Assembly (NCBI GenBank): GCA_943788005.1
Contig: CALSOP010000002.1
Coordinates: 526,573-590,572, forward strand
Reading direction: 5' to 3'
Length of the DNA stretch: 64,000 nt
From: an uncultured Gammaproteobacteria bacterium
Lineage (GTDB): Bacteria; Pseudomonadota; Gammaproteobacteria; Eutrophobiales; Eutrophobiaceae
The notes beneath the pieces were generated by a model. It saw only the letters and a list, made by a program, of their open reading frames with translations. It did no database searches and was not told the DNA's origin. How positions within the stretch are numbered: the stretch's first letter is position 1; every line of letters starts with the position of its first letter. Below, piece after piece: positions 19,433 through 28,835 of this stretch. A program made the translations under genes and the position numbers.

Positions 19433-20334
19433 GCTTCTTTATCCAAACTCATAACGAGTGCTTCACTGCTACTTTTTTCTCGGACGATCTTTCTTATTCT
19501 TTTTAATGTCGCAAGCACGCTATTTTCATTTACACCTTCGCATTCATAACAAACGGCTTTGACATTCGGTAGCCTTGGCAACATGTCTTCTAACATCTGC
19601 CAGGTTTGTTCAACAATTTCACATTCATGCGCATCAACATAAATGGGCCCTGCTTCACCATCCTTATTGCCTTCTTTCAGGCGACCACCGGCAATATGCA
19701 CTTCAATAACACGTTCAACTGGTAATTCATCTATCGCCTCTAGCACACTTCGACCACTTGCCATTTCGTAAGAAACCAAATGCCCCATATCAAGCAAGAT
19801 GGCGCAGTCGGTTTGGTTTGCCAGACTGCCGAAAAAAGAAAATAAGGGCATAGCTCCGATAATAAAGGCAACAGGCGGTGGTTCAATTGCAACCGGTACG
19901 CTAACTTTGGCTTGTACTTCTTTAACACGTTCTACCGCAAGTTCGAGAGAACGTTGATTAAAGATAAGTGGTATGAAATAACCCAATTGCGTCGAATAAC
20001 CTGGACCTTCTTCCCAGAAACAATAGGCGACATCCTGTGCGAACCAGGATGAACCGACTGACTCAATATGTTTGGATGTGGCTTCAAGCCATGCATCGGA
20101 GTTTGAATAAGAACCACAAAAATTAATATAGGAAGGATGAAACAAAACTGGCGCGCCCGCGGCACGAATCTTTTCTACTTCATCAATCACTTCATCAACA
20201 TCGACTAAACCCGAATATTCAACAAAACTCGGACCGCCTTTGGCACGAACTAAGGAAACCGGATCTGGCTTAGAAGACAGACTCAGGCTAGCACCGACAC
20301 CTAATGTGGGAAGTTGTATGAGGTAATTACTCAT
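19429..20334 (-). CDS. DUF692 / MNIO-type multinuclear iron oxidative enzyme, divergent
   Basis: 301 residues with a TIM-barrel-like layout. Landmarks of the family appear in order: GVGASL near residue 12, FHPSYI (H66), the FAQDVAYCFW block (D101 where a His is usual), AIEPPP (E151; usually followed by Asn), LLDMGHLVSYE (D182, H185; usually D.NN), EVHIAGGR (H213), YVDAHE (D234, H236) and CYECEG (E264). Characterised members (MbnB, TglH) bind two or three irons and oxidise peptide cysteines. Here several ligand positions are altered, so the metal site and reaction may differ. No precursor-like short ORF with a Cys-rich tail is visible beside it. Confidence 0.8.
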   Translation of the reverse strand: MSNYLIQLPTLGVGASLSLSSKPDPVSLVRAKGGPSFVEYSGLVDVDEVIDEVEKIRAAGAPVLFHPSYINFCGSYSNSDAWLEATSKHIESVGSSWFAQDVAYCFWEEGPGYSTQLGYFIPLIFNQRSLELAVERVKEVQAKVSVPVAIEPPPVAFIIGAMPLFSFFGSLANQTDCAILLDMGHLVSYEMASGRSVLEAIDELPVERVIEVHIAGGRLKEGNKDGEAGPIYVDAHECEIVEQTWQMLEDMLPRLPNVKAVCYECEGVNENSVLATLKRIRKIVREKSSSEALVMSLDKEA

Positions 20335-20377
20335 GAAGGTATTGTTCTATGCCTATGAAAAAGCATCAAGGCATAAT

Positions 20378-21505
<1,128 letters not shown>

Positions 21506-21514
21506 CTATTACCT

Positions 21515-21602
21515 GACCGCCATGGATGGCGGAAATGCTAGCTCCAACAGTAGGCGCTTTAAGCGATGCAGGACGCCTACACGGACGTAGGCGGTAGACA
21601 AT
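21515..21602. repeat. Dispersed structured repeat, copy B
   Basis: In the queA-tgt gap. TGACCGCCATGGATGGCGG (21515-21533) contains the hairpin CCGCCAT-GG-ATGGCGG. It is followed by GTAGGCG (21551-21557) and CGCCTAC (21575-21581) enclosing GATGCAGGA. The first 12 bases are shared, inverted, with copy C (47569-47580), and the CATGGATG-hairpin/GCAGGA layout with copy A. Confidence 0.55.
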
Positions 21603-21638
21603 GTCTGGAACATATTGTCGAGCAGTTGCAAGTGCATC

Positions 21639-22670
21639 TTAGTCTTTTTGCTTACATGAAATTAGCATGGCGTCGCCATAACTATAAAATCGATATTGTT
21701 CTTTGATCGCATGCTGATAAGCATTTAGCACCTTCTCTTGACCACCAAAGGCACAGACTAACATTAACAAGGTTGATTCTGGCAGGTGAAAGTTGGTAAG
21801 CAAAAGGTCAACGACATTAAACTGATACCCGGGGTAAATAAATATATTGGTATCACCTTCAAAGCTAGTAAGTGTGCCGCTCTTCGCTGCGGTCTCTAAA
21901 CTTCTGACGACCGTTGTCCCTACTGCAAGGATGCGCCCACCCTTCTTTTTAGTCTGATTAATCTTGTCAACCACATCTTGTGGCACACACATGTACTCGC
22001 TATGCATTTCATGATTCGCAATATCATCAACACGCACTGGTTGGAAAGTGCCTGCACCAACATGCAATGTTAGACGTGCATTATCAATACCCTGCTCTTT
22101 TAACGACTCAAGAATATCATTGGTAAAATGCAGTCCTGCGGTCGGCGCAGCAACGGCACCGGGCTTTTCCGAAAAAACAGTTTGATAACGTTCTTGATCA
22201 AGATTCTCATCATCTCTACTTATATAAGGGGGCAAAGGCATATGACCGAGTCGGGCAAGCAAATCGGTGATCTTTTCCTCACCGGTATAATTCAGTAGGA
22301 ACATACTCCCTTCTCTGCCCTTAACTTCGAACCGTGTGTTGTCTTCCAATATTAAACTTGCGCCTGCTTTTGGCGACTTACTTGCACGCAATTGCACTAA
22401 TAATGTTTGCTCATCCAGAATCCGTTCTAACATTATCTCGACGTTACCGCCGGTTTCCTTTTTAGCATACAAACGCGCAGGGATTACCCGAGTATCATTT
22501 AAAACGATTAAATCGCCGCTCTTTAGATATTCCGGCAGCTGTTTAAATGAAGTATCGGAAACCCTGTTCTCAGGACTAAGAAATAAAAGACGACTACCAT
22601 CTCGATCCGTGGTCGGATATTGGGCAATCAGCTCTTCTGGAAGCTCAAATGAGAAATCACTAGTTAACAT
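21639..22670 (-). CDS. queA: S-adenosylmethionine:tRNA ribosyltransferase-isomerase
   Basis: 343 residues, complete. It builds epoxyqueuosine from preQ1-tRNA using the ribosyl part of SAM. The protein starts FSFELPEELIAQYPTTDRDGSRLL, has LNDTRVIPARL, the GAVAAPTAGLHFT signature, VGAGTFQPVR and NFHLPESTLLMLV. First gene of the queA-tgt-(MNIO pair)-yajC-secDF minus-strand cluster. Confidence 0.98.
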   Translation of the reverse strand: MLTSDFSFELPEELIAQYPTTDRDGSRLLFLSPENRVSDTSFKQLPEYLKSGDLIVLNDTRVIPARLYAKKETGGNVEIMLERILDEQTLLVQLRASKSPKAGASLILEDNTRFEVKGREGSMFLLNYTGEEKITDLLARLGHMPLPPYISRDDENLDQERYQTVFSEKPGAVAAPTAGLHFTNDILESLKEQGIDNARLTLHVGAGTFQPVRVDDIANHEMHSEYMCVPQDVVDKINQTKKKGGRILAVGTTVVRSLETAAKSGTLTSFEGDTNIFIYPGYQFNVVDLLLTNFHLPESTLLMLVCAFGGQEKVLNAYQHAIKEQYRFYSYGDAMLISCKQKD

Positions 22671-22758
22671 GGCGCGCGATATTAGCAGAAAAACAGCTTA
22701 AAGTTTGACCCGGCGCAGACTTTCCTTATACTTGCCGCCTGCTTATCTGTACTTCAAA

Positions 22759-22843
22759 GCCGGGGTGGCGGAATTGGTAGACGCGCCGGATTCAAAATCC
22801 GGTTTCTTCGGAAGTGCGGGTTCGATTCCCGCCCTCGGCACCA
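22759..22843 (+). tRNA. tRNA-Leu (CAA)
   Basis: The acceptor GCCGGGG pairs with CCTCGGC (one G-T), followed by A and an encoded CCA (22841-22843). The anticodon arm CCGGA-TTCAAAA-TCCGG reads CAA. The long variable arm (TTTCTTCGGAAG region) and GGTTCGATTCC T-loop are normal for leucine tRNA. Confidence 0.96.
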
Positions 22844-22955
22844 TCTTAATAGTCTTTCTACCAAAGGCTATCATCGAAGCAGGCCTATTCAAGGCTGCCT
22901 ACTGAAACCCAAGAAACAGCCTTCGGGGGGATTTTTGGGGGAATTAAGTCCAAAC

Positions 22956-23020
22956 TGTACCCCGTCAGCACCATGTGGACCAACTAGCCTGATTGTCTAA
23001 GAGATAGTTTTAGTTCATCG
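22956..23020 (+). repeat. Left terminal inverted repeat of the IS3 element
   Basis: It starts TGTACCCCGTCAGCACC and ends with a TTAGTTCATC block (23010-23019). It matches the complement of the right end at most positions across about 60 bases, with small gaps. Confidence 0.8.
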
Positions 23021-23038
23021 TTAACCCAAGAGGAAACG

Positions 23039-23401
23039 ATGATGACAAGTAAAAGAAGTGTAGAACATACTGTGCGCGATATTCGTCGACGCACCCGTAA
23101 AAAATATTCAGCAGAAGAAAAAATTCGTATCGTACTTGAAGGCTTACGTGGCGAAGAAAGCATCGCTGAGCTATGTCGCAAGGAAGGACTAAACCCAAAT
23201 GTTTACTACCGTTGGTCGAAAGACTTTCTGGAGGCAGGTAAGAAACGTTTATCAGGCGATATCGTACGTGAAGCGACCTCAGATGAAGTCAAAGAACTGC
23301 GTGCTGAAACATCTGCGCTGAAAGAAACCTTAGGCGAAGTAGTCATGGAGAATCGGCTGCTTAAAAAAAGCGTGCTCGGGGATGGGGAGGACGATATATG
23401 A
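23039..23401 (+). CDS. IS3-family transposase OrfA
   Basis: 120 residues. A helix-turn-helix DNA-binding domain (KYSAEEKIRIVLEGLRGEES…ELCRKEGL…YYRWSKDFLEAG, residues about 21-67) is followed by a leucine-zipper-like coiled coil (KELRAETSALKETLGEVVMENRLLKKSV). It overlaps orfB by 4 bases (ATGA). An A7 run near its 3' end (in CTTAAAAAAAGC) could also support frameshifting to an OrfAB fusion. Confidence 0.93.
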   Translation: MMTSKRSVEHTVRDIRRRTRKKYSAEEKIRIVLEGLRGEESIAELCRKEGLNPNVYYRWSKDFLEAGKKRLSGDIVREATSDEVKELRAETSALKETLGEVVMENRLLKKSVLGDGEDDI

Positions 23402-24396
23402 GGTACTTAGCATCGGATAAAGTCGAGATTATTCAACTGGTACAGAACTCAGATCTGTCGGTTCGACAAACGCTGACTCGGCTGGACATTCATAAGTCCA
23501 CTTTTTACAACTGGCTCAAACGTTATGAAGAGAATGGCGTTGATGGCTTGGAAGACAAGAAGCCGATTCCCCATGCGGTATGGAATAAAATCACCGAAGA
23601 CCACTGTGAAGCCGTTATTGAGTTAGCCTTAGAGAAGCCTGATTTGTCTCCACGAGAGTTAGCCGTAAATTACACTGACAACAAGGCTTACTTCGTCTCA
23701 GAATCCACGGTGTACAGGCTGCTGAAAGAACAAGACTTAATTACCAGTCCGGCCTATATCCTGATGGAGGCCAGTGATAAGTTTCAACAGCCCACTACGC
23801 GCGTGAATGAGATGTGGCAAACGGATTTTACCTATTTCAAGATTATCGGTTGGGGTTGGTATTACTTATCCACGGTATTAGATGATTACTCACGTTACAT
23901 TATTGCCTGGCGTTTATGTACGGGCATGAGTAGCCGTGATGTCTCTGATACGCTGGATGACGCCTTACGCTTTACGGGACTTGATACAGTAAAGGTAAAT
24001 CATAAACCGCGTTTACTCAGTGACAATGGCCCGTGTTATATCTCCGGTGAATTAGCCGATTACCTTGAAGAAAACGGTATGACGCACACTCGAGGTCGAC
24101 CTTATCATCCACAAACACAAGGCAAGATAGAGCGCTGGCATCGTTCAATGAAGAATCAGATATTACTTCACCACTATTATTTCCCCGGGGAACTGGAGGA
24201 ACAGTTGCAGCGTTTTGTGAGTTATTACAACCATGAGCGTTATCATGAATCACTTGATAACCTGACACCGGCTGATGTCTTTTATGGGCGTGGCGAAGAA
24301 ATACTAAGTCAACGAGAGCTAATCAAACAAAACACGTTAGCGATGAGACGACAAATGCATTACGATAAACAACAAGTGAAGCACATAACCTATTGA
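23398..24396 (+). CDS. IS3-family transposase OrfB (rve integrase core)
   Basis: 332 residues. An N-terminal HTH-like region is followed by the retroviral-integrase-type core with D143 (WQTDFTYF), D209 (LLSDNGPCY) and E245 (QGKIERWH); 35 residues separate the last two, the DD(35)E spacing of the IS3 family. No frameshift or stop interrupts it. The stop codon falls at the inner edge of the right inverted repeat. Confidence 0.95.
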   Translation: MRYLASDKVEIIQLVQNSDLSVRQTLTRLDIHKSTFYNWLKRYEENGVDGLEDKKPIPHAVWNKITEDHCEAVIELALEKPDLSPRELAVNYTDNKAYFVSESTVYRLLKEQDLITSPAYILMEASDKFQQPTTRVNEMWQTDFTYFKIIGWGWYYLSTVLDDYSRYIIAWRLCTGMSSRDVSDTLDDALRFTGLDTVKVNHKPRLLSDNGPCYISGELADYLEENGMTHTRGRPYHPQTQGKIERWHRSMKNQILLHHYYFPGELEEQLQRFVSYYNHERYHESLDNLTPADVFYGRGEEILSQRELIKQNTLAMRRQMHYDKQQVKHITY

Positions 24397-24456
24397 TGAA
24401 CTAATGTGTCTCTTAAATCAAACCGCTACCTGTCCAAAAGGTTTTGACGACGTACA
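24395..24456 (-). repeat. Right terminal inverted repeat of the IS3 element
   Basis: Read on the minus strand it starts TGTACGTCGTCAAAACC and ends TTAGTTCATC, matching the left repeat with a few mismatches and gaps. Its outer edge at 24456 is where similarity to a LysR regulator stops. Confidence 0.8.
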
Positions 24457-24580
24457 CCTCTAACACGGATAATTGGCCACTGATGGTTTGCGGCGTGAGG
24501 TGTAACAGTTCGCTTGCCTTGGCAATACTGCCTTCCCTAGCCACGACGTAAAAATAATGCAGGTGCTTGTAATTAATCAT
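24457..24580 (-). pseudogene. NhaR-like LysR regulator, N-terminal remnant cut by the IS
   Basis: Only about 41 residues remain: MINYKHLHYFYVVAREGSIA… and TPQTISGQLSVLE, the winged-HTH start of NhaR-type LysR regulators. After the Glu codon the frame enters the right IS repeat and ends soon after, so the helix-turn-helix is incomplete and the effector domain is lost. I chose the ATG at 24578-24580 because MINYKHLHYF is the usual NhaR start. The gene diverges from the HPF-like gene. Confidence 0.85.
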
Positions 24581-24690
24581 ATCAATACCTCGAAAAATTC
24601 GATGTGTTATCAAATAATATTCGAATTTAATAAAATATGAAAACGCTCTAGTATTTGCTCTGAAAATGAAATTCAGAACTGGAGCCAATT

Positions 24691-25068
24691 ATGCGAATTG
24701 AAATGCAAACAGAAACTTTTCCACTAGGCCACGAAATCCGCCACCATATCTCACATCGCTTGCTATTCGCTTTAGATAGCCACCATGAAAAAATTGAACA
24801 TATCAAAGTACTAATTTCAGACATTGATAGTTCCCTCCGTGGCACAGATAAACGTTGCCAAATACAAATTGCGCTTAATCAATTGCCCGATGTCGTAATC
24901 GAAAACGAAGGAGATGACATGTTTGATGCCATTGAACTAGCAGTGGATACGGCAAGCCGAACTCTAGATGTAAGCTCAAACCATCAGCGTGATTGGAACC
25001 CCGCAGCTAGTCTCTCAAAGTTTCAATTGCATAACGAACTTGGTGATTCTATCGAAACAGCACATTAA
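24691..25068 (+). CDS. HPF/RaiA-family ribosome-associated protein
   Basis: 125 residues; one sigma-54-modulation/HPF-type domain (MRIEMQTETFPLGHEIRHHI…, with VLISDIDSSLRG…CQIQIALNQLPDVVIENEGDDMFDAIELAVDTASRTLD). Such proteins bind the 30S subunit in resting cells. It lacks the long-HPF C-terminal dimerisation domain. The upstream LysR remnant may once have controlled it. Confidence 0.78.
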   Translation: MRIEMQTETFPLGHEIRHHISHRLLFALDSHHEKIEHIKVLISDIDSSLRGTDKRCQIQIALNQLPDVVIENEGDDMFDAIELAVDTASRTLDVSSNHQRDWNPAASLSKFQLHNELGDSIETAH

Positions 25069-25133
25069 GTAATAATCAGATCATGGGTACACCCATTACC
25101 TGACTCTAAACCCATGCAGTAGTCTCGCACCAA

Positions 25134-25892
25134 CTAATCTGGCGTTATTGTCTCCAGAATAATGCCTTTCGTTTCTTCAACAAGTGTAGTGATTAATGCT
25201 AGCTGTTTTAATAACAGTGTTTTATCAATAGAACGTAACACGATATTTACACCGAGCTTGCCGCGCTTGAAATAGGGGTAACTACCGATACTTACTTCCG
25301 TACATTTGTCCTGAATCTTGCTCATCCCTTCTGCAAGTTTACTCTCCGTCAAATTGGTACTGACACTCGCTGTTAAAATTGGAGGACCGCCGATCAATCT
25401 ATCAGTTAAGCCATCGAGCATCGCTTGCATAATTTCAGGAACGCCCGCCATGATAAAAACATTCTCGATCTGTATCCCTGGTGCGCCACTGACCGGATTA
25501 TCAATAAGCGTTGCGCCTTCTGGAATATCCGCCATCTTTAATCGCGCTTCGGTCAACGTGCCCGGCTCATAGTAGTCTTCCATAGTGGCGACTGCATCTG
25601 GGTGACGTATGAGTTTTACAGAAAATGCCTTCGCAATAGACGCTGTAGTTATATCATCATGTGTCGGGCCTATGCCACCCGTAGTAAAAACGTAATCAAA
25701 ACTATCAGCGTATGACCTTACTCTTTCAATAATTGTTTCTTCGACATCAGGAATAACGATGACTTCTGCTAGAATTATACCTAGGTCTCCAAGTTTTTTG
25801 CCTATATAGGAAACATTCAGATCCTGCGTACGTCCTGATAATATTTCATTGCCGATAATGATAACGCCAGCAGTTTTAATTTGTGTATTCAC
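25134..25892 (-). CDS. CinA N-terminal-type molybdopterin-binding domain protein
   Basis: 252 residues with a MoaB/Mog-like fold: AGVIIIGNEILSGRTQDLN and FTTGGIGPTHDDIT are the hallmark motifs. The C-terminal nicotinamide-nucleotide amidase domain of full CinA is absent, so it matches the stand-alone YfaY-like class, whose function (ADP-ribose pyrophosphatase-type activity in some COG1058 members) is not certain here. Confidence 0.88.
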   Translation of the reverse strand: MNTQIKTAGVIIIGNEILSGRTQDLNVSYIGKKLGDLGIILAEVIVIPDVEETIIERVRSYADSFDYVFTTGGIGPTHDDITTASIAKAFSVKLIRHPDAVATMEDYYEPGTLTEARLKMADIPEGATLIDNPVSGAPGIQIENVFIMAGVPEIMQAMLDGLTDRLIGGPPILTASVSTNLTESKLAEGMSKIQDKCTEVSIGSYPYFKRGKLGVNIVLRSIDKTLLLKQLALITTLVEETKGIILETITPD

Positions 25893-26048
25893 TTATTCGT
25901 TCTACTTAATTATGGAAAATATTCGATTTTTTGATGGAACCATCTTTTTCTTTTCTGTTCATAAGCATTATATTTTGCCATATTTTGTATAACGAAATCG
26001 GGTTATAAAAAATAATATTCTATATTTTAAATGTTTGAGGATTATCTT

Positions 26049-26453
26049 ATGTGGAATTTAGCTAAATCAGGCGTTCTAGTGACAATGGTAGGCCTAATGT
26101 CATTCACTGCTCATGCAGAAAACGAAAAACCCTATCAAGTAATTGATGGAAAAATTAGTGACAATGCTATGGAGGGATGGAAAACCTACAATGGTGGTGG
26201 CTGTGGCGCTTGTCATGGTAAAGGGGGTATCGGTGCTGTTGGTCCTAATCTAGGTCAAAGCGTTACAACGAAGTTAAGCAAAGCAGACTTTGTTGACATC
26301 GTTACCAATGGTAAGTCCGGCACAATGATGAGACCGCATAATACCAATAAACGCGTTATGGATAATCTGGATAATCTTTATGCCTATTTGTTAGCTCGTG
26401 GTGATGACGTACTTGGCCCGGGCAACCTGATTAAGATGCCCTTAGGTAAATAA
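26049..26453 (+). CDS. Monohaem c-type cytochrome, periplasmic
   Basis: 134 residues from the ATG at 26049, preferred over an in-frame ATG 18 bases upstream because a TGAGG ribosome site lies 8-9 bases before it and a clean signal peptide follows (LVTMVGLMSFTAHAE). One haem c site, GGCGACHGKGG, and class I-like architecture with NKRVMDNLDNLYAYLLARGDD at the C-terminus. Specific partner unknown; it stands alone, converging with the TonB receptor gene. Confidence 0.88.
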   Translation: MWNLAKSGVLVTMVGLMSFTAHAENEKPYQVIDGKISDNAMEGWKTYNGGGCGACHGKGGIGAVGPNLGQSVTTKLSKADFVDIVTNGKSGTMMRPHNTNKRVMDNLDNLYAYLLARGDDVLGPGNLIKMPLGK

Positions 26454-26497
26454 AGTAAGGTCAAATAAGCAAGGGTAATTAATTTTTTCTTAAAATT

Positions 26498-26527
26498 CTT
26501 ACAGCCTATTATTTTACAGGCTGTAAG
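26498..26527 (-). terminator. Terminator between the cytochrome c and TonB receptor genes
   Basis: CTTACAGCCT (26498-26507) pairs perfectly with AGGCTGTAAG (26518-26527). Read on the minus strand it is followed by AATTTTAAGAAAAAATT, so it best serves the TonB receptor gene. The stem is also placed to act on the plus-strand cytochrome gene. Confidence 0.65.
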
Positions 26528-26585
26528 AAGATCGTTTAATGATAGTGTTTGAAAAGCTCTTTAATCTAAATATTGATTAACTTTC

Positions 26586-28721
26586 TTACCACTTATAAAC
26601 CAGGTTGATATAACCATTGATCCCTGGCCCAGGTACACGCACACCAACAGGCACATCTACACTTCGGACACGATTAACACCACCAAGATGCGGCGCATAG
26701 TTCTTATCAAATAAGTTATCGATACCGGCGACAAGCGTGAAGCCTGAATCAGGGATGATGTAATTACCGTAGATGTTTAGCAATGCATAGCCCGCTGTTT
26801 CAAGTTCATTGGTCACACCAGACACATCATCTTTTTCCAGATATGCACTTGTCTCTAATGTGGCAGACCAATTTTTTCTTTGGTGGGTTAAACCAAGACG
26901 AGCATTGGCAGGAGCAATACGATAGAGGTTGCCACCGTTATCTCGGCGTTCTCCTTTAACATAGCTAACCGCACCATCTACATGCCAGAAATCATTAAGG
27001 TGATAACCAAAGTCGGCATCGATACCATACAAGCGAGCATCAACATTTGCGAACTGTAAAAGTTTCGCACTGCTACCCGTCACACCTGTTGCCATTGTAT
27101 GAAAGGCAATTGCACTTGTATTTGTGGCATTAATACCTTCAATATAATCATCCACATGATGATAGAAAGCACGTGGCGCAAAGTAGGCCGTTTTGTTACG
27201 CCAATCCAACCCCAGTTCAAACTGATATGAAACTTCCGGATCAAGGTTGATATCACCGATATAGTTATTGCCATCAGCTAAACCACCGGTTGATTGCAAC
27301 GGCAACCAGAGATAACGTTGCTGATAAGTTGGTGAACGCATCTTACGGGCAAAACCAACTTCAACGTTGGTATCCTGTCGCAGAGCGTGGTTCAATTTTA
27401 GTACCACGTCGATATTGTCATCTTCCTGAGAAAGATCCGCGTTATTAAAGGTCGTTGCGAGCGCATTGGAATTAATTGCCATCATACCCGCCATTCCTGC
27501 TGCCGACACAGATCCGGCATCCATATTGACGCGTGTGTATCGCAGACCTAGTTCCAAGTCCCATGCAGCAGCAAGCCCACGTTGCCACTCACCAAAAACA
27601 CCAAAGACATCACGTTTAATGTCATTGAAATTTTCGATTCGAAAGACAGCACTCATTGGATTAAATACATCAGCATCATGCTTGGCAAGATGACCATCTG
27701 TACCAAACTTTAATTTGCCTCCTGCAAAAGCCATACTGGCTTCAATGCCATAACCAACATCTTCACTATCTGTAAGTGAAAAACGTTGCATAGTCCCCGG
27801 ACCCGCGCCGCCACCTGTTAGCGGTGGCAAACGTAATTCGAAGTTAGACATCTTATGATCGATTTGAGACCAGTAAATTTTGCTCTCTATATCAACCTGA
27901 TTCCAACGGCTTTTATAAGTCCCTCGAACAATATCTGCATCAATATAAACAATATCCATCGGCAATGCAGGGGTGCCGCTTCCATTAGTATCATTGAGCA
28001 CGTATTTAAGTCCAAACTCATGATTTTCTCTCTTGTAACCATAACCAATCTCATAGCTGTTACGCTCATGTTCACTCGGAGTGACATCTCCATTAGCGAA
28101 TTCATAATCATCGCTATCTTGACGACTCCCGGCGATATGCATTCGATGGTTCTGATTCGCAATCGACATCAATAATGAAGTGTCATAACCGGAATTTACG
28201 CTATGCCCTCCGGCGGATATTTCACCATGCATACTAAGCTGCTCTTCTTCTGTGAATGCACTGCGTGTTGATGTCGCGCGTATTGTGCCGCCTATGGTTT
28301 CGTTACCTGAACTGACGGGTGCAATACCGCGAATGACTTCTAGGCTTTCTAATTGCGCACGTGGGATATACGAGATGGGTGTATCCATGGCGTTCGGTCC
28401 GCCAGAGCTGATCTTGATACCGTCTATGAGTATATTAATGCGGTCGCCATACATGCCGCGATATTGTGCGATACCCGTCACTGTGCCGTTGCTATTTACG
28501 TTGGCACCCGGAACTTTCTTAAGTAACTGTGCGCTATCAGCTGCGGACACATTGACCAAATCGGGATTCAGTACATAGGTATCAAAACCAGAGTACTCAC
28601 CTGAGACTACAAGCTCAGATAAGGATACGGGATGCTCAGCATTTACTGCGCTTGCTATACCTGATAAGAAAAACAGAATTAAATACTTAGTGACATGCCT
28701 AAATTTTTCGTTGTTATACAA
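26586..28721 (-). CDS. TonB-dependent outer-membrane receptor
   Basis: 711 residues. Signal peptide (LILFFLSGIASAVNAE), TonB-box-like LSELVVSGE, plug domain with ADSAQLLKKVPGANVNSNG…YRGMYGDRINILIDG and LESLEVIRGIAPVSSG, then a 22-strand barrel ending in the C-terminal NGYINLVYKW with terminal aromatic. The plug resembles OprC/NosA-type copper receptors more than siderophore receptors, which is a tentative reading. It diverges from regB across a 155-base promoter region. Confidence 0.9.
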   Translation of the reverse strand: MYNNEKFRHVTKYLILFFLSGIASAVNAEHPVSLSELVVSGEYSGFDTYVLNPDLVNVSAADSAQLLKKVPGANVNSNGTVTGIAQYRGMYGDRINILIDGIKISSGGPNAMDTPISYIPRAQLESLEVIRGIAPVSSGNETIGGTIRATSTRSAFTEEEQLSMHGEISAGGHSVNSGYDTSLLMSIANQNHRMHIAGSRQDSDDYEFANGDVTPSEHERNSYEIGYGYKRENHEFGLKYVLNDTNGSGTPALPMDIVYIDADIVRGTYKSRWNQVDIESKIYWSQIDHKMSNFELRLPPLTGGGAGPGTMQRFSLTDSEDVGYGIEASMAFAGGKLKFGTDGHLAKHDADVFNPMSAVFRIENFNDIKRDVFGVFGEWQRGLAAAWDLELGLRYTRVNMDAGSVSAAGMAGMMAINSNALATTFNNADLSQEDDNIDVVLKLNHALRQDTNVEVGFARKMRSPTYQQRYLWLPLQSTGGLADGNNYIGDINLDPEVSYQFELGLDWRNKTAYFAPRAFYHHVDDYIEGINATNTSAIAFHTMATGVTGSSAKLLQFANVDARLYGIDADFGYHLNDFWHVDGAVSYVKGERRDNGGNLYRIAPANARLGLTHQRKNWSATLETSAYLEKDDVSGVTNELETAGYALLNIYGNYIIPDSGFTLVAGIDNLFDKNYAPHLGGVNRVRSVDVPVGVRVPGPGINGYINLVYKW

Positions 28722-28796
28722 ATTGGTTTGTCCTTAATTACTTATTATTAATTATTTGTGGGGCAGGAACTTAGCAAAAACAACAGGTATTTAGAA

Positions 28797-28813
28797 TGTG
28801 ACATATTGTCACA
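28797..28813. promoter_or_regulatory. Perfect palindrome, possible RegA operator
   Basis: TGTGACA-TAT-TGTCACA is a perfect 7-bp inverted repeat with a 3-base centre, in the gap between the TonB receptor and regB. It resembles the GNG(G/A)C(A/G)TTNNGNCGC-type RegA/PrrA consensus as I recall it, with two mismatches. Its position upstream of a TATAAT box for regB fits an activator or autoregulatory site. Confidence 0.5.
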
Positions 28814-28835
28814 GTGGTTTTATTTCATAAGCAGG

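Larger units (their letters stand above)
22956..24456 (+). mobile_element. Complete IS3-family insertion sequence, about 1.5 kb
   Basis: Long imperfect terminal inverted repeats begin TGTAC at both ends and enclose overlapping orfA and orfB. Both frames are intact and the DDE triad is present, so it may still be active. I see no flanking target duplication (left flank ...CCAAAC, right flank CCTCTA...). The right end abuts a truncated LysR gene. The missing duplication suggests a deletion or recombination beside the element after insertion. Confidence 0.88.

Noticed and set aside
22976-24436. Shorter IS boundaries at TGGAC
   Set aside because: Inverted similarity continues outward to TGTAC at 22956 and 24456, which is also where the LysR similarity ends.
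24581-24688. Upstream extension of the NhaR remnant
   Set aside because: The in-frame upstream codons cover the divergent promoter region; MINYKHLHYF is the family's usual start.
27855-28175. Plus-strand ORF inside the TonB receptor
   Set aside because: Antisense shadow of a well-conserved gene, without any recognisable protein features.
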